From contig NZ_QAIG01000013.1 in NCBI RefSeq assembly GCF_003060885.1, forward strand, positions 1 through 64,000: a DNA stretch of 64,000 nt, in the 5' to 3' direction. The notes beneath the pieces are model-generated. The model was given only the letters and a program-made list of their open reading frames with translations. It had not been told where the DNA came from and made no database searches. The position numbers and the translations under genes are program-made. This document shows positions 43,660 through 52,154 of the stretch, piece by piece (the first letter of the stretch is position 1; every line of letters starts with the position of its first letter). This DNA comes from Pseudomonas sp. HMWF032. GTDB lineage: Bacteria > Pseudomonadota > Gammaproteobacteria > Pseudomonadales > Pseudomonadaceae.

Positions 43660-44865
43660 ATGCAGTCTGGAAAAATCGTCGTCGAAAACCTCTACAAGGT
43701 GTTCGGCGCAGAGCCACAAGAAGCCATCGAACTGCTCAAGCAGGGCTGGAGCAAGGAGCGGATTCTTGCGGAAAAAGGCGCGGTTATCGGCGTCAGCGAC
43801 GTGTCCTTCAGCGTCGAGGAAGGTGAAATTTTCGTGCTGATGGGCCTCTCCGGCTCTGGCAAATCCACCCTGATCCGCCTGATCAACCGCCTGGTTGAAC
43901 CCAGCGGCGGCAATGTCTACATCGACGGGCAGAACGTCGCCAAACTGCCCAAGGCGCAACTGATTGACCTGCGCCGCCGCGACATGAGCATGGTTTTCCA
44001 GTCCTTCGCCCTGATGCCCTCGCGCACCGTACTGGACAACGCCGCCTTCGGTCTGGAAGTGGCCGGCAAAGGTAAAAAAGAACGCGAAGAGCGCGCCATG
44101 CAAGTGCTCAAACAAGTCGGCCTCGACACCTTTGCCCACAAGCTGCCGAGCGAGCTGTCCGGCGGCATGCAGCAACGCGTTGGCCTAGCACGCGCCTTGG
44201 CGGTTGACCCGTCAATGATCATCATGGACGAAGCCTTCTCCGCCCTTGACCCGCTCAAGCGCCGCGAGATGCAGGACGTGCTGCTGGAACTGCAAAAGAC
44301 CGATCGCCGCACCATCATCTTCGTCTCGCACGACATCGAGGAGGCCATGCGCATTGGCACCCGCATCGGCATCATGGAAGGCGGCAAACTGATTCAAGTC
44401 GGCACCCCGCAAGAGCTGATCGACAACCCCGCCAACGATTACGTGCGCAACTTCTTCAACACCGTCGACACCAACCGCTACCTCACCGCCGGCCAGCTCA
44501 TGGCTGACAGCGTGCCCATCTACGTGCACAACGGCAAAGCACCGGATGCACAAAAGGTCTGCCAGGAACTGCAAGCGCTGGATAAGCACTACGCCTTTGT
44601 GGTGGATGAACAGCACACCTTTCAGGGCTCCATCAGCCTGGAAAAAATCGCCCTGCTGGTGGATGGCGGCAGCACCTGCAGCCTTGACAGCAGCGTGCTC
44701 AAACAGATCCTGCCTGTGCCTGAAGACCTGCCACTGGACCAGGTTATTGGTCGCCTGGTGGACAACGAAGGGCCGATCCCCGTGGTCGACAGCAATGGCC
44801 GCTACAGCGGAGCCATCAGCAAGGGCCGGCTGCTGACCCGCCTGCAGGGAGAGTTCCATGAGTGA
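43660..44865 (+). CDS. cbcV: Choline/betaine/carnitine ABC transporter ATP-binding protein CbcV
   Basis: 401 residues, ProV/QAT type. Walker A 'GLSGSGKSTLIRL' (about 64), signature 'LSGGMQQRVGLARAL', Walker B 'MIIMDEAFSALDP', H-loop 'IFVSHDIEEAM'; C-terminal CBS pair (about 280-395) that senses osmotic or nucleotide state in this class. Energises uptake with CbcW and its binding proteins. GGGGAA ribosome site. Overlaps cbcW by 8 bases. Confidence 0.95.
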   Translation: MQSGKIVVENLYKVFGAEPQEAIELLKQGWSKERILAEKGAVIGVSDVSFSVEEGEIFVLMGLSGSGKSTLIRLINRLVEPSGGNVYIDGQNVAKLPKAQLIDLRRRDMSMVFQSFALMPSRTVLDNAAFGLEVAGKGKKEREERAMQVLKQVGLDTFAHKLPSELSGGMQQRVGLARALAVDPSMIIMDEAFSALDPLKRREMQDVLLELQKTDRRTIIFVSHDIEEAMRIGTRIGIMEGGKLIQVGTPQELIDNPANDYVRNFFNTVDTNRYLTAGQLMADSVPIYVHNGKAPDAQKVCQELQALDKHYAFVVDEQHTFQGSISLEKIALLVDGGSTCSLDSSVLKQILPVPEDLPLDQVIGRLVDNEGPIPVVDSNGRYSGAISKGRLLTRLQGEFHE

Positions 44866-45739
44866 GAAACAGCTCGACCTGGGTAGCTGGGTCAATGACG
44901 TGGTCCAACACCTGCTGGACAACTACAGCGATGGCTTCGACAGCATCGGCTCAGTGGTCAACGGCTTCTCAGAAGGCATCGAATGGCTGCTGATGCTGCC
45001 ACCGGCCTGGTTGCTGATTGCCATCTTCGTCGGTCTGGGCCTGTGGCGTATCGGCTACAAATTCGCCATCTTCACAGCTGTCGCCTTTGTCCTGATTGTA
45101 CTCACCGGCTTCTGGGAACAGACGGTGGTCACCCTCGGCCTGACCTTCTCCGCCACCCTGATCAGCCTGCTACTGGGCATTCCCCTGGGCATCTGGGCGG
45201 CGCGCAGCGAGCGCGTGGCGACCATCATCCGGCCGATTCTCGACTTTATGCAGACCATGCCGGCGTTCGTTTACCTGATTCCTGCCGCCATGCTGTTCGG
45301 CCTCGGCCGCGTGCCGGGGATCATCGCCACGGTGATTTTCGCCATGCCGCCCGCGGTGCGCCTGACCAACCTGGGTATCCGCCAGGTCAACAAGGAAATC
45401 ATCGAAGCCGGTCAGTCCTTCGGCTGCACGCCGCGTCAGCTACTCTTCAAAGTCCAGCTGCCTAACGCGATGCCATCGATCATGGCCGGGGTCAACCAAA
45501 CCATCATGATGGCCCTGTCCATGGTGATCATTGCCTCGATGGTGGGTGCGGGCGGCCTGGGCAACGACGTACTGGCGAGTATTCAGCGCCTGGACATCGG
45601 CCTCGGTTTCGAAAGCGGCATGGCCGTGGTGCTGCTGGCGATCATTCTCGACCGCATCACGGAGAGTTTCGGGACCCCGCAAACCGCCAAACGCCGCAGC
45701 GTGTTCGGCTGGTTCAGCGGCAAACTTCAACGTCAGTAA
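44858..45739 (+). CDS. cbcW: Choline/betaine/carnitine ABC transporter permease CbcW
   Basis: 293 residues, ProW-type with about six spans and a binding-protein-dependent permease EAA loop 'EAGQSFGCTPRQLLFKVQLPNAMPSI' (about 188-213). N-terminal hydrophilic segment 'LDLGSWVNDVVQHLLDNYSD'. Translationally coupled to cbcV. Confidence 0.95.
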   Translation: MSEKQLDLGSWVNDVVQHLLDNYSDGFDSIGSVVNGFSEGIEWLLMLPPAWLLIAIFVGLGLWRIGYKFAIFTAVAFVLIVLTGFWEQTVVTLGLTFSATLISLLLGIPLGIWAARSERVATIIRPILDFMQTMPAFVYLIPAAMLFGLGRVPGIIATVIFAMPPAVRLTNLGIRQVNKEIIEAGQSFGCTPRQLLFKVQLPNAMPSIMAGVNQTIMMALSMVIIASMVGAGGLGNDVLASIQRLDIGLGFESGMAVVLLAIILDRITESFGTPQTAKRRSVFGWFSGKLQRQ

Positions 45740-45771
45740 GCCTTAGCTTTTGCCATCACAGGGAGTCGAAG

Positions 45772-46716
45772 ATGAAAACGATTAAACAGCTCGCAGGTGT
45801 CGGCCTGCTCTCCGTGGCCATGTTGCAAAGCGCCTGGGCGCAGGAGCCGGAAAGTTGCAAGATGGTGCGCTTCGCCGAAATCGGCTGGGCCGACATCGCC
45901 GCCACCACCGGTGTCGCCATGACCCTGAGCGAAGGCCTGGGTTACCAGACCCGCAAGATCATGGCCTCCGTGCCTATCGCCTTCACCGGGGTAAAAAGCG
46001 GTCAGATCGACGCCTTCCTCGGCTACTGGGCGCCCTCGATGGACGCCGTGATCGAGCCCTTCACCAAGGATGGCGGCGTCAAAGTACTGCCTAAGGCCAA
46101 CCTTGAAGGCGCCAAGTACACACTCGCCGTCCCGACCTACGCCGCAGAAGCCGGACTGAAAAGCTTTGCCGACATCGCCAAGTTCAAAGACCAACTGGGC
46201 GGCAAGATTTTCGGCATCGAGCCTGGCAACGACGGTAACCTGCTGATCGACGGCATGATCAAAAGCAACCAGTTCGGCCTCGGCGAATTCAAGATGGTCG
46301 AGTCCAGCGAAGCCGGCATGCTTGTCCAGTTGCAGCGCGCAGTGAAAAAGAAAGAACCCGCCGTATTCCTCGGCTGGGCACCACACCCGATGAACACCCA
46401 GTTCGACATCACCTACCTGGAAGGCGGCGATGACGTGTTCGGCCCTGACTTCGGCGCTGCCAAGGTCTTCACCGTGGTACCGCCAGATTACGAAGCGCGC
46501 TGCGCCAACGTCGGCAAACTGCTGAACAACCTGCAGTTCACCGTGGAAATCGAAAGCCAGTTGATGGAAAAGGTTCTGGAAAAACAGAACCCCACCGAAG
46601 TGGCGAAAAACTGGCTCAAAGCCAACCCGGCAATCCTCGACCAGTGGCTGGCCGGTGTTACCACCTATGACGGCCAAGACGGCCTGGCTGCCGTGAAGAA
46701 ACACCTCGGCCTGTAA
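45772..46716 (+). CDS. cbcX: Choline-type ABC substrate-binding protein CbcX
   Basis: 314 residues; signal peptide about 1-22 ('VGLLSVAMLQSAWAQEPES'). 'MVRFAEIGWADIAATTGVAMTL', 'DAFLGYWAPSMDAVIEPF' and 'AVFLGWAPHPMNTQFDITYLEGG' match the choline-binding branch. 32 bases after cbcW, so the transporter operon is cbcVWX in order. A strong GC stem (46724-46756) follows. Confidence 0.92.
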   Translation: MKTIKQLAGVGLLSVAMLQSAWAQEPESCKMVRFAEIGWADIAATTGVAMTLSEGLGYQTRKIMASVPIAFTGVKSGQIDAFLGYWAPSMDAVIEPFTKDGGVKVLPKANLEGAKYTLAVPTYAAEAGLKSFADIAKFKDQLGGKIFGIEPGNDGNLLIDGMIKSNQFGLGEFKMVESSEAGMLVQLQRAVKKKEPAVFLGWAPHPMNTQFDITYLEGGDDVFGPDFGAAKVFTVVPPDYEARCANVGKLLNNLQFTVEIESQLMEKVLEKQNPTEVAKNWLKANPAILDQWLAGVTTYDGQDGLAAVKKHLGL

Positions 46717-46723
46717 GCCAAGC

Positions 46724-46756
46724 ACCGCGCCGCCGCACAACGGCGGGCGGCGCGGT
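46724..46756 (+). terminator. GC-rich stem-loop after cbcX
   Basis: ACCGCGCCGCC / GGCGGCGCGGT with a short loop; a CTTTTT run follows 13 bases later. Terminator or attenuator between cbcX and the third binding-protein gene. Confidence 0.6.
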
Positions 46757-46957
46757 TAGCTGACTCACCTTTTTAACAACGCAACCCGCGAGGCCACACG
46801 GCCATCGCCGGGTTTGCTGCACCCGCGATTTACCTCGCAGCACACAACCAGCCAGGACGACCGACACGCAATACCCGCATGTTTACCCAGCTAGGCCCGC
46901 AAGAAGAACGCGCCAGTAACTCACTGAACTGCCACTCTCACTGACGGAGCACACCCT

Positions 46958-47818
46958 ATGCGAAACCTGAAGAACCTCTGCCTGCAAAACCTCGGCGTCG
47001 CCGCCCTGGTACTCGGCATGAGCAGCGCCATGGCAGCTGACAAAGCCACCCTGAACATCGGCTACGTCAACGGCTGGGACGACAGCGTCGCCGCCACTCA
47101 TGTCGCCGGGGAAATCCTGCACAGCAAGCTGGGCTACAGCGTTGAGCTGAAAGCCGTCGAGCCGGCCATCATGTGGCAGGGCGTAGCCCGCGGCGACCTC
47201 GACGCCACACTCTCCGCCTGGCTGCCCGCCACCCACGGCGAATACTTTGAAAAACTCAAAGACAAAGTCGAAGTGCTCGGCACCAACTACGCCGGGGCGA
47301 AAATCGGCCTGATCGTGCCGGACTACGTACCCGCCAAAACCATCGCCGACCTGCAAACCTACGCCAAGGACTTCGACGGCAAAATCACCGGCATCGACGC
47401 CGGCGCCGGCGTGATGCGCCGCACCGAAGAAGCGATCAAGGAATACGCCCTCAGCGACATCAAACTGATGCCAAGCTCCGGCCCCGCCATGGCCACCGCC
47501 CTGACCCGCGCCGAGAAGAACAAGGAAGCCATTGTCGTCACCGGCTGGATCCCGCACTGGATGTTCGCCAAATGGAACTTGCGCTTCCTCGAAGACCCGA
47601 AAAAAGTCTTCGGTGATGACGAACACGTCGACACCGTCGCCAACCCCAGCATCAACAGCAAAGCCCCGGAAGCTGCTGCCTTTCTGAAGAAATTCTCCTG
47701 GAGCGGTGAAGAAGTCGGCGCCGTCATGCTCGCCATCCGCGAAGGCGCCAAACCGGAAGACGCGGCCAAAGCCTGGATCAGCAAAAACCCAGAGCGCGTC
47801 GCCGAGTGGCTTAAATAA
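46958..47818 (+). CDS. Glycine betaine-type ABC substrate-binding protein (third copy)
   Basis: 286 residues; signal peptide about 1-27 ('LVLGMSSAMAADK'). OpuAC fold: 'LNIGYVNGWDDSVAATHVAGEIL', 'DATLSAWLPATHGEYFEKLKD' and 'VVTGWIPHWMFAKWNLRFLED', closer to the glycine-betaine-specific branch than the two ChoX-like copies. Follows cbcX after 241 bases, has its own ribosome site (CGGAG) and its own terminator. Likely feeds CbcVW with betaine. Confidence 0.9.
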   Translation: MRNLKNLCLQNLGVAALVLGMSSAMAADKATLNIGYVNGWDDSVAATHVAGEILHSKLGYSVELKAVEPAIMWQGVARGDLDATLSAWLPATHGEYFEKLKDKVEVLGTNYAGAKIGLIVPDYVPAKTIADLQTYAKDFDGKITGIDAGAGVMRRTEEAIKEYALSDIKLMPSSGPAMATALTRAEKNKEAIVVTGWIPHWMFAKWNLRFLEDPKKVFGDDEHVDTVANPSINSKAPEAAAFLKKFSWSGEEVGAVMLAIREGAKPEDAAKAWISKNPERVAEWLK

Positions 47819-47842
47819 GCCCAAGCTGCACGGCTATAAAGA

Positions 47843-47866
47843 AGCGGGCTACGGCCCGCTTTTTTG
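47843..47866 (+). terminator. Intrinsic terminator after the third binding protein
   Basis: AGCGGGC-TACG-GCCCGCT followed by TTTTTTG, 25 bases after the stop. Confidence 0.92.
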
Positions 47867-47986
47867 TGGGCGCATTAGGGCTGCAGGAAAAGGTGCTGTG
47901 GCCTGCACCATTGCATGGACTGAGTACCTATTTGCATTCGACCTGAGTCGCACACGTATTAGTTGACGAGCGGCAGAACTGGAGGC

Positions 47987-48019
47987 GCTTGAGCTTTCCC
48001 CTAGGGCAAGCAATACGCT
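47987..48019 (+). promoter_or_regulatory. MerR-type promoter/operator
   Basis: TTGAGC (-35, 47989-47994) and TACGCT (-10, 48014-48019) are separated by 19 bases, the extended spacing diagnostic of MerR promoters, with GCTTG/CAAGC arms (47987-47991, 48007-48011) inside. It lies 31 bases before the regulator gene, so autoregulation is likely. Confidence 0.6.
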
Positions 48020-48049
48020 AGGTTTTTACCAGTAGAAACAGGAGGCTCC

Positions 48050-48862
48050 ATGCTTACCATCGGACAAATGGCACGTTGTCACGGGCTTACGACCAAGACA
48101 CTTCGCCACTATGACAGCATTGGTTTGTTCACCCCGGCCCTTACCGGACGCGACAATGGCTATCGGTATTACCAGCCCGAACAAATCATTACCCTGGGTC
48201 GCATTGTTTGGCTCAAACAAATTGGTATGCCGCTGGAGGATATTCGCATACTGGCGAATAGTGGCCGACTGGACTGTGTCGTAAGCCTCCGTGAGGCCCT
48301 GGAGGCACATGCCCGCAAACTCAAAGGTGCAATCGCCCGCGACCAGCAGGTACTTGACCAGCTCACTCGCTACCTGGCTCAGCCAGAGCGTTGCATACCC
48401 GGGATGCAAACGCCTGAGCGAGTCGTTTATCCGGCATTGCGAATCATGGGCATGAGCTGGCAACAGCACAACGAGGGCACTATCGGCCAAATGTGGGAGC
48501 GCTTCGTACCGAGAGAGCCAGAGATCGATCGCCTACAAGATCCGGTCGGGACTTTTGGAGTCTGCCAGCCCCTGGATGACGGCGAATGGCGTTATATCGC
48601 GGGTTTGCCGGTGGGTGCCGACGCACCGCTAGTGGCCGGCATGGTGGAAGTGCAGATACCCTCTCGTCACTACGCGAGGATCGAGCATCACGGCATAGTC
48701 GCTACGCTGCCAGAAACCTTCCGTGCTGCTTACAGTGAATGGCTGCCATCTGCCGGAATGCAGCCAGACGAGGGCGTGGAGTTCGAATACAGTGGTGAGC
48801 GCTTCCTAGGCCCCATGGATCCGAACAGTGTGACCGAGATCTATATCCCACTCAAAAACTGA
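48050..48862 (+). CDS. MerR-family regulator with GyrI-like effector domain
   Basis: 270 residues. N-terminal MerR helix-turn-helix (1-70, 'LTIGQMARCHGLTTKTLRHYDSIGL'), coiled-coil linker (about 80-118), and a C-terminal GyrI/AraC-effector-like domain (about 125-268) ending 'EFEYSGERFLGPMDPNSVTEIYIPL'. BmrR/multidrug-responsive architecture: binds lipophilic compounds. AGGAGG ribosome site. No efflux gene adjoins it, so its target is unknown. Confidence 0.9.
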   Translation: MLTIGQMARCHGLTTKTLRHYDSIGLFTPALTGRDNGYRYYQPEQIITLGRIVWLKQIGMPLEDIRILANSGRLDCVVSLREALEAHARKLKGAIARDQQVLDQLTRYLAQPERCIPGMQTPERVVYPALRIMGMSWQQHNEGTIGQMWERFVPREPEIDRLQDPVGTFGVCQPLDDGEWRYIAGLPVGADAPLVAGMVEVQIPSRHYARIEHHGIVATLPETFRAAYSEWLPSAGMQPDEGVEFEYSGERFLGPMDPNSVTEIYIPLKN

Positions 48863-49131
48863 CGGCCCACACAGAGACAGGCTCGAGCTGTCGCTATGAC
48901 GCCGCGAACGGTGAACACTGAACCGGCAACAGTTGTGTCGATGGGATGTGATTTGTAAATGGGCGGCGGGATAAGATTGGACCGCGGTGTATCACACCCT
49001 CCGGTACGGGCCGCAAGATAGACGCACATCAAGGGGATGTTGTTTAGCATAAAGCCATAAACATCTACAAAATGCGTTAAGCAGTCATATGTATAAACCA
49101 CTTGCACGTTAACCAACAGGGAATTTGTTGA

Positions 49132-49911
49132 ATGCGCTTACTCAAAGGGATGCTCTGCTCAGCTGCACTTTTAACGACCTTCATCCTGCCTACGCTCGTC
49201 GAAGCGGCTGCCGCTCAACCCACTGCACGTGGGAACTATGCATTGATCTATAACGGCGCAGGTGCAGACCCCGACAGCACAGAGGCGATTGCCGACATTG
49301 CAAGTAAGAGCGGCCTGAAGATCCAGTACGTGAGCAACCTGAACGCATTGCCAACGCTGCTGGATAATGCCCGTGTTTTTATCCTGGGCGGGACGGATGA
49401 TGATGTGCAGCCATTGCTTGAAGCTTTTACACCCACTACGCGCCAAGCTTTAAAGACATACCTGCAAAACGGCGGAAGGTACTTGGGCGTCTGTGGCGGG
49501 GCGTTTTTAGCATCTGCCGGCTGGCATGATGAAGGTGACTTTTTCCCAGCCTTGGGTCTTACCCCTGCAGAATCTGATGCGCATGACGAAGACTTTGCGC
49601 CCAAGATTTACCCCATCACCTGGCTGGGCGAAACGCGCCGTATGTACTATCAGGCAGGGCCCGAATTTACGCTGCAACCAGACGCTGAGTTCACCCAGAT
49701 TATCGCTCGCTATCAAAACGGCCAGCCAGCAGCGCTCGTGAACGCCTACGGTCACGGCAAAGTGGCCGTTTCAGGCCCGCACCCCGAAGCGCCCAGCAGT
49801 TGGAAAAGCGAGGCGTTTAACGGCCACACGATGCAAGACAACACCCATTTGGCTGAAGCGTTACTGAAAGCACTGCTTTCAGATCAGCCCGTATCAATCG
49901 ATCAGCGTTAG
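49132..49911 (+). CDS. Secreted BPL-N/class-I glutamine-amidotransferase-like protein
   Basis: 259 residues; signal peptide about 1-24 ('ALLTTFILPTLVEAAAAQ'). BPL_N domain with 'YNGAGADPDSTEAIADI', the Cys elbow 'LGVCGGAFLASAG' (about residue 123) and 'VSGPHPEAPSSW' carrying the matching His. The Cys-His pair is that of a GATase1 fold, but an exported enzyme of this type has no assigned substrate. Stands alone in DNA of lower GC than its surroundings. The gap before it (48863-49131) shows nothing clear. Confidence 0.75.
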   Translation: MRLLKGMLCSAALLTTFILPTLVEAAAAQPTARGNYALIYNGAGADPDSTEAIADIASKSGLKIQYVSNLNALPTLLDNARVFILGGTDDDVQPLLEAFTPTTRQALKTYLQNGGRYLGVCGGAFLASAGWHDEGDFFPALGLTPAESDAHDEDFAPKIYPITWLGETRRMYYQAGPEFTLQPDAEFTQIIARYQNGQPAALVNAYGHGKVAVSGPHPEAPSSWKSEAFNGHTMQDNTHLAEALLKALLSDQPVSIDQR

Positions 49912-50050
49912 CCGGCTAGGGTGAACAGCCGTATTGCAACGCGTCAGCATGCAAAATGGCTGAACACCAGAACGTGGGTTCCTGCGGCATCAGTAGCCGT
50001 GGGCTCAACACCTAAACGCCGCACGCTTAACCCTCTAAACGGCCTACCCC

Positions 50051-50257
50051 ATGAACCGTCGCAAGAAAATCAAACAACTGCTGGAAGCCCATGCAAAAAA
50101 GGCCAACGCGAAAAAAGCTCCGAAGAAAAAAACCACCTACATCAGCAAAGCCGACCGCTTAAAACTGGCTGAGGAAGCCAAGCCTGACTCAATCATTACG
50201 CCCGAGCCAGCGGTGTCGGATTTAACCGCTCCAAGCGAAGACGCGCCACAGCCATAA
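50051..50257 (+). CDS. DUF2986 small protein
   Basis: 68 residues, very basic N-terminal half ('MNRRKKIKQLLEAHAKKANA', then 'YISKADRLKLAEEAKP'), the DUF2986 signature. Small cytosolic protein of gamma-proteobacteria without known function. The acidic tail ends 'SEDAPQP'. Confidence 0.75.
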   Translation: MNRRKKIKQLLEAHAKKANAKKAPKKKTTYISKADRLKLAEEAKPDSIITPEPAVSDLTAPSEDAPQP

Positions 50258-50297
50258 ACTCAATACGCCGTGATGAACCACAAGGAAGAATGCTCAT

Positions 50298-50598
50298 ATG
50301 CCAGGCCAATACCCAAAAATAGTCAAACAACTGCTCTTATTCGACGGCCGCTTTGACGCCTGTAAGCTTGAGGCAAATGGCAGCACCGTTGTATGTACCT
50401 CCCCCCGCCGGAACATTCATCCCACCGCATACCCACACCAATAACCATGGCGTGATTACGCACGGCGAATTGATTTTGGGTATGAATAAGCAAACGATCC
50501 GGATTACGTCGGTGACGGGGCATCACGTACCTGCAAACGTTGAGCACTCGGCCTTATTTGAAGTCGAGACCGATGAGATTGAGTTCTGCTTTGTCTAG
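50298..50598 (+). pseudogene. Frameshifted cupin-domain protein
   Basis: ATG 50298 opens 'MPGQYPKIVKQLLLFDGRFD' and 'KLEANGSTV', then the reading must move by one base (extra base at about 50388-50391) to continue 'YVPPPAGTFIPPHTHTNNHG' and end 'EIEFCFV'. The two parts together make a ~99-residue single cupin with metal ligands His-x-His. Whole span is 301 bases, one more than a multiple of three. Either a true disruption or a sequencing error; the downstream part alone has no good start. Confidence 0.6.
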
Positions 50599-50835
50599 CG
50601 TTCTAGCATCATGCCAACCACCCCTCAAACGCCAAATACCGAAAGAAGGAAAATAGCCTGTAAGGCTCCCGTCTCAACGCAGACATAGATAAATACGCAC
50701 CTAATTTTATTTTTTACTGGCCAATGCCCTGTGTGACGCATCTGTTTTAGTGTGCCATTGTTGTACATATTAATTACTAATGCATAAGCACAGAACATGT
50801 TTAAGCATAAATACAAACTTGCAGGGTAACTCGAA

Positions 50836-52005
50836 TTGGAACAATCAAACCGCCTTCTTAATATCGACGCGTTGCGGGGATTCGCCCTACTCGGAATTCT
50901 TGCGGTGAACATATGGGCTTTCGCCGACCCCTACTACACCACAACACAGTCCAATCCCGTTTATGTATCAGGGGTTGATCAAGCGGTTCGTTTTTCCATC
51001 TCGCTGTTTTTTGAAACCAAATTCTACTTATTATTTTCCTTTCTATTTGGCTACAGCTTTACCCTACAAATGGCATCAGCCGAACGGGCTGAACGCGCAT
51101 TCTTCCCACGAATGCTGCGGCGCCAGAGCGGACTGCTCGCAATCGGTCTAGTGCACGGAGCCTGCCTCTACTACGGCGAGATACTCTCTATCTACGCACT
51201 ATTAGGGTTGATACTTTTAGCCTGTCGGGGTTTCCCACCTGGTCGTGCGGCGAAGATCGGCGTCGTGTTAGTCGTGACCATGGGCGTGCTATGGATACTG
51301 CTCGGGATCGCTGCAATGACTCAGGCCGCAGTGATGGACGCAGACCTCACCAGTGCCAACGCGAAACGGGCTGCATTCACTGGTGACGCGATGGCGACGC
51401 TTAACTACCACGCAACTCACTTGCTGGAGACGATTGCGACCCTGTTTATGCTGCAGGGTCCAAGTGCAATGGCCATGTTTTTCTTTGGCCTCGCGGCAGG
51501 CCGTATCCGTTTTTTCGAGAATCCTGCTCTATACAACATGCACACACAGCGGATCTTTCTGGTTGCTTTGCCAATTGGAATCGTCGGAGCACTCACTTAC
51601 GCGCTGGCAACAACCTACGCTCCCGGCGGTGCCTATGAAATCATCGCCTTCGGGCTCGGTCAGTTGACGGCACCTTTACTCACAGCGTCCTACGTAGTGG
51701 CAGCAGTCATGCTGTTCCGGACAAAGCCAGGGCAGCGTATTGAGCAAGCACTTGCCCCCATGGGGAAAATGGCGCTAACGAACTATCTTGGGCAATCCCT
51801 ACTCCTTGGCATCCTGTTTACCGGATACGGGTTTGGATTGATTGATCGACTCTCGCCGTTAATCGTTCTTGTGATTGTGCCTTTTGTTTTCGCCATTCAG
51901 TTGCTATTCAGCCGCTGGTGGTTGAAACATCATTTATATGGGCCAGGAGAATGGGTGCTGCGCGCAATAACCATTGCGGCGATTCCTGCTTGGCGACGCA
52001 ATTGA
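50836..52005 (+). CDS. DUF418 family membrane protein
   Basis: 389 residues from TTG 50836 ('MEQSNRLLNIDALRGFALLG', the canonical family opening). Nine or ten hydrophobic spans; the C-terminal DUF418 core is 'MGKMALTNYLGQSLLLGILF' and 'QLLFSRWWLKHHLYGPGEWVLRAIT'. Family of predicted transporters or acyltransferase-3-like proteins without known substrate. In lower-GC DNA. The 237 bases upstream (50599-50835) are AT-rich and show no gene. Confidence 0.85.
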   Translation: MEQSNRLLNIDALRGFALLGILAVNIWAFADPYYTTTQSNPVYVSGVDQAVRFSISLFFETKFYLLFSFLFGYSFTLQMASAERAERAFFPRMLRRQSGLLAIGLVHGACLYYGEILSIYALLGLILLACRGFPPGRAAKIGVVLVVTMGVLWILLGIAAMTQAAVMDADLTSANAKRAAFTGDAMATLNYHATHLLETIATLFMLQGPSAMAMFFFGLAAGRIRFFENPALYNMHTQRIFLVALPIGIVGALTYALATTYAPGGAYEIIAFGLGQLTAPLLTASYVVAAVMLFRTKPGQRIEQALAPMGKMALTNYLGQSLLLGILFTGYGFGLIDRLSPLIVLVIVPFVFAIQLLFSRWWLKHHLYGPGEWVLRAITIAAIPAWRRN

Positions 52006-52154
52006 AATACCGCCGAATACTCGGTTAAAGCGGTGGAGGCGACACGCCGCCGATGAACCGGATCAATATTGTCCGTTCAGACCAAGTCGTTTCTGCGGCA
52101 AGGCCACTTCAACCATGATCCCTAATAAGTTGCCGGGAACACGCATATCCGAAC

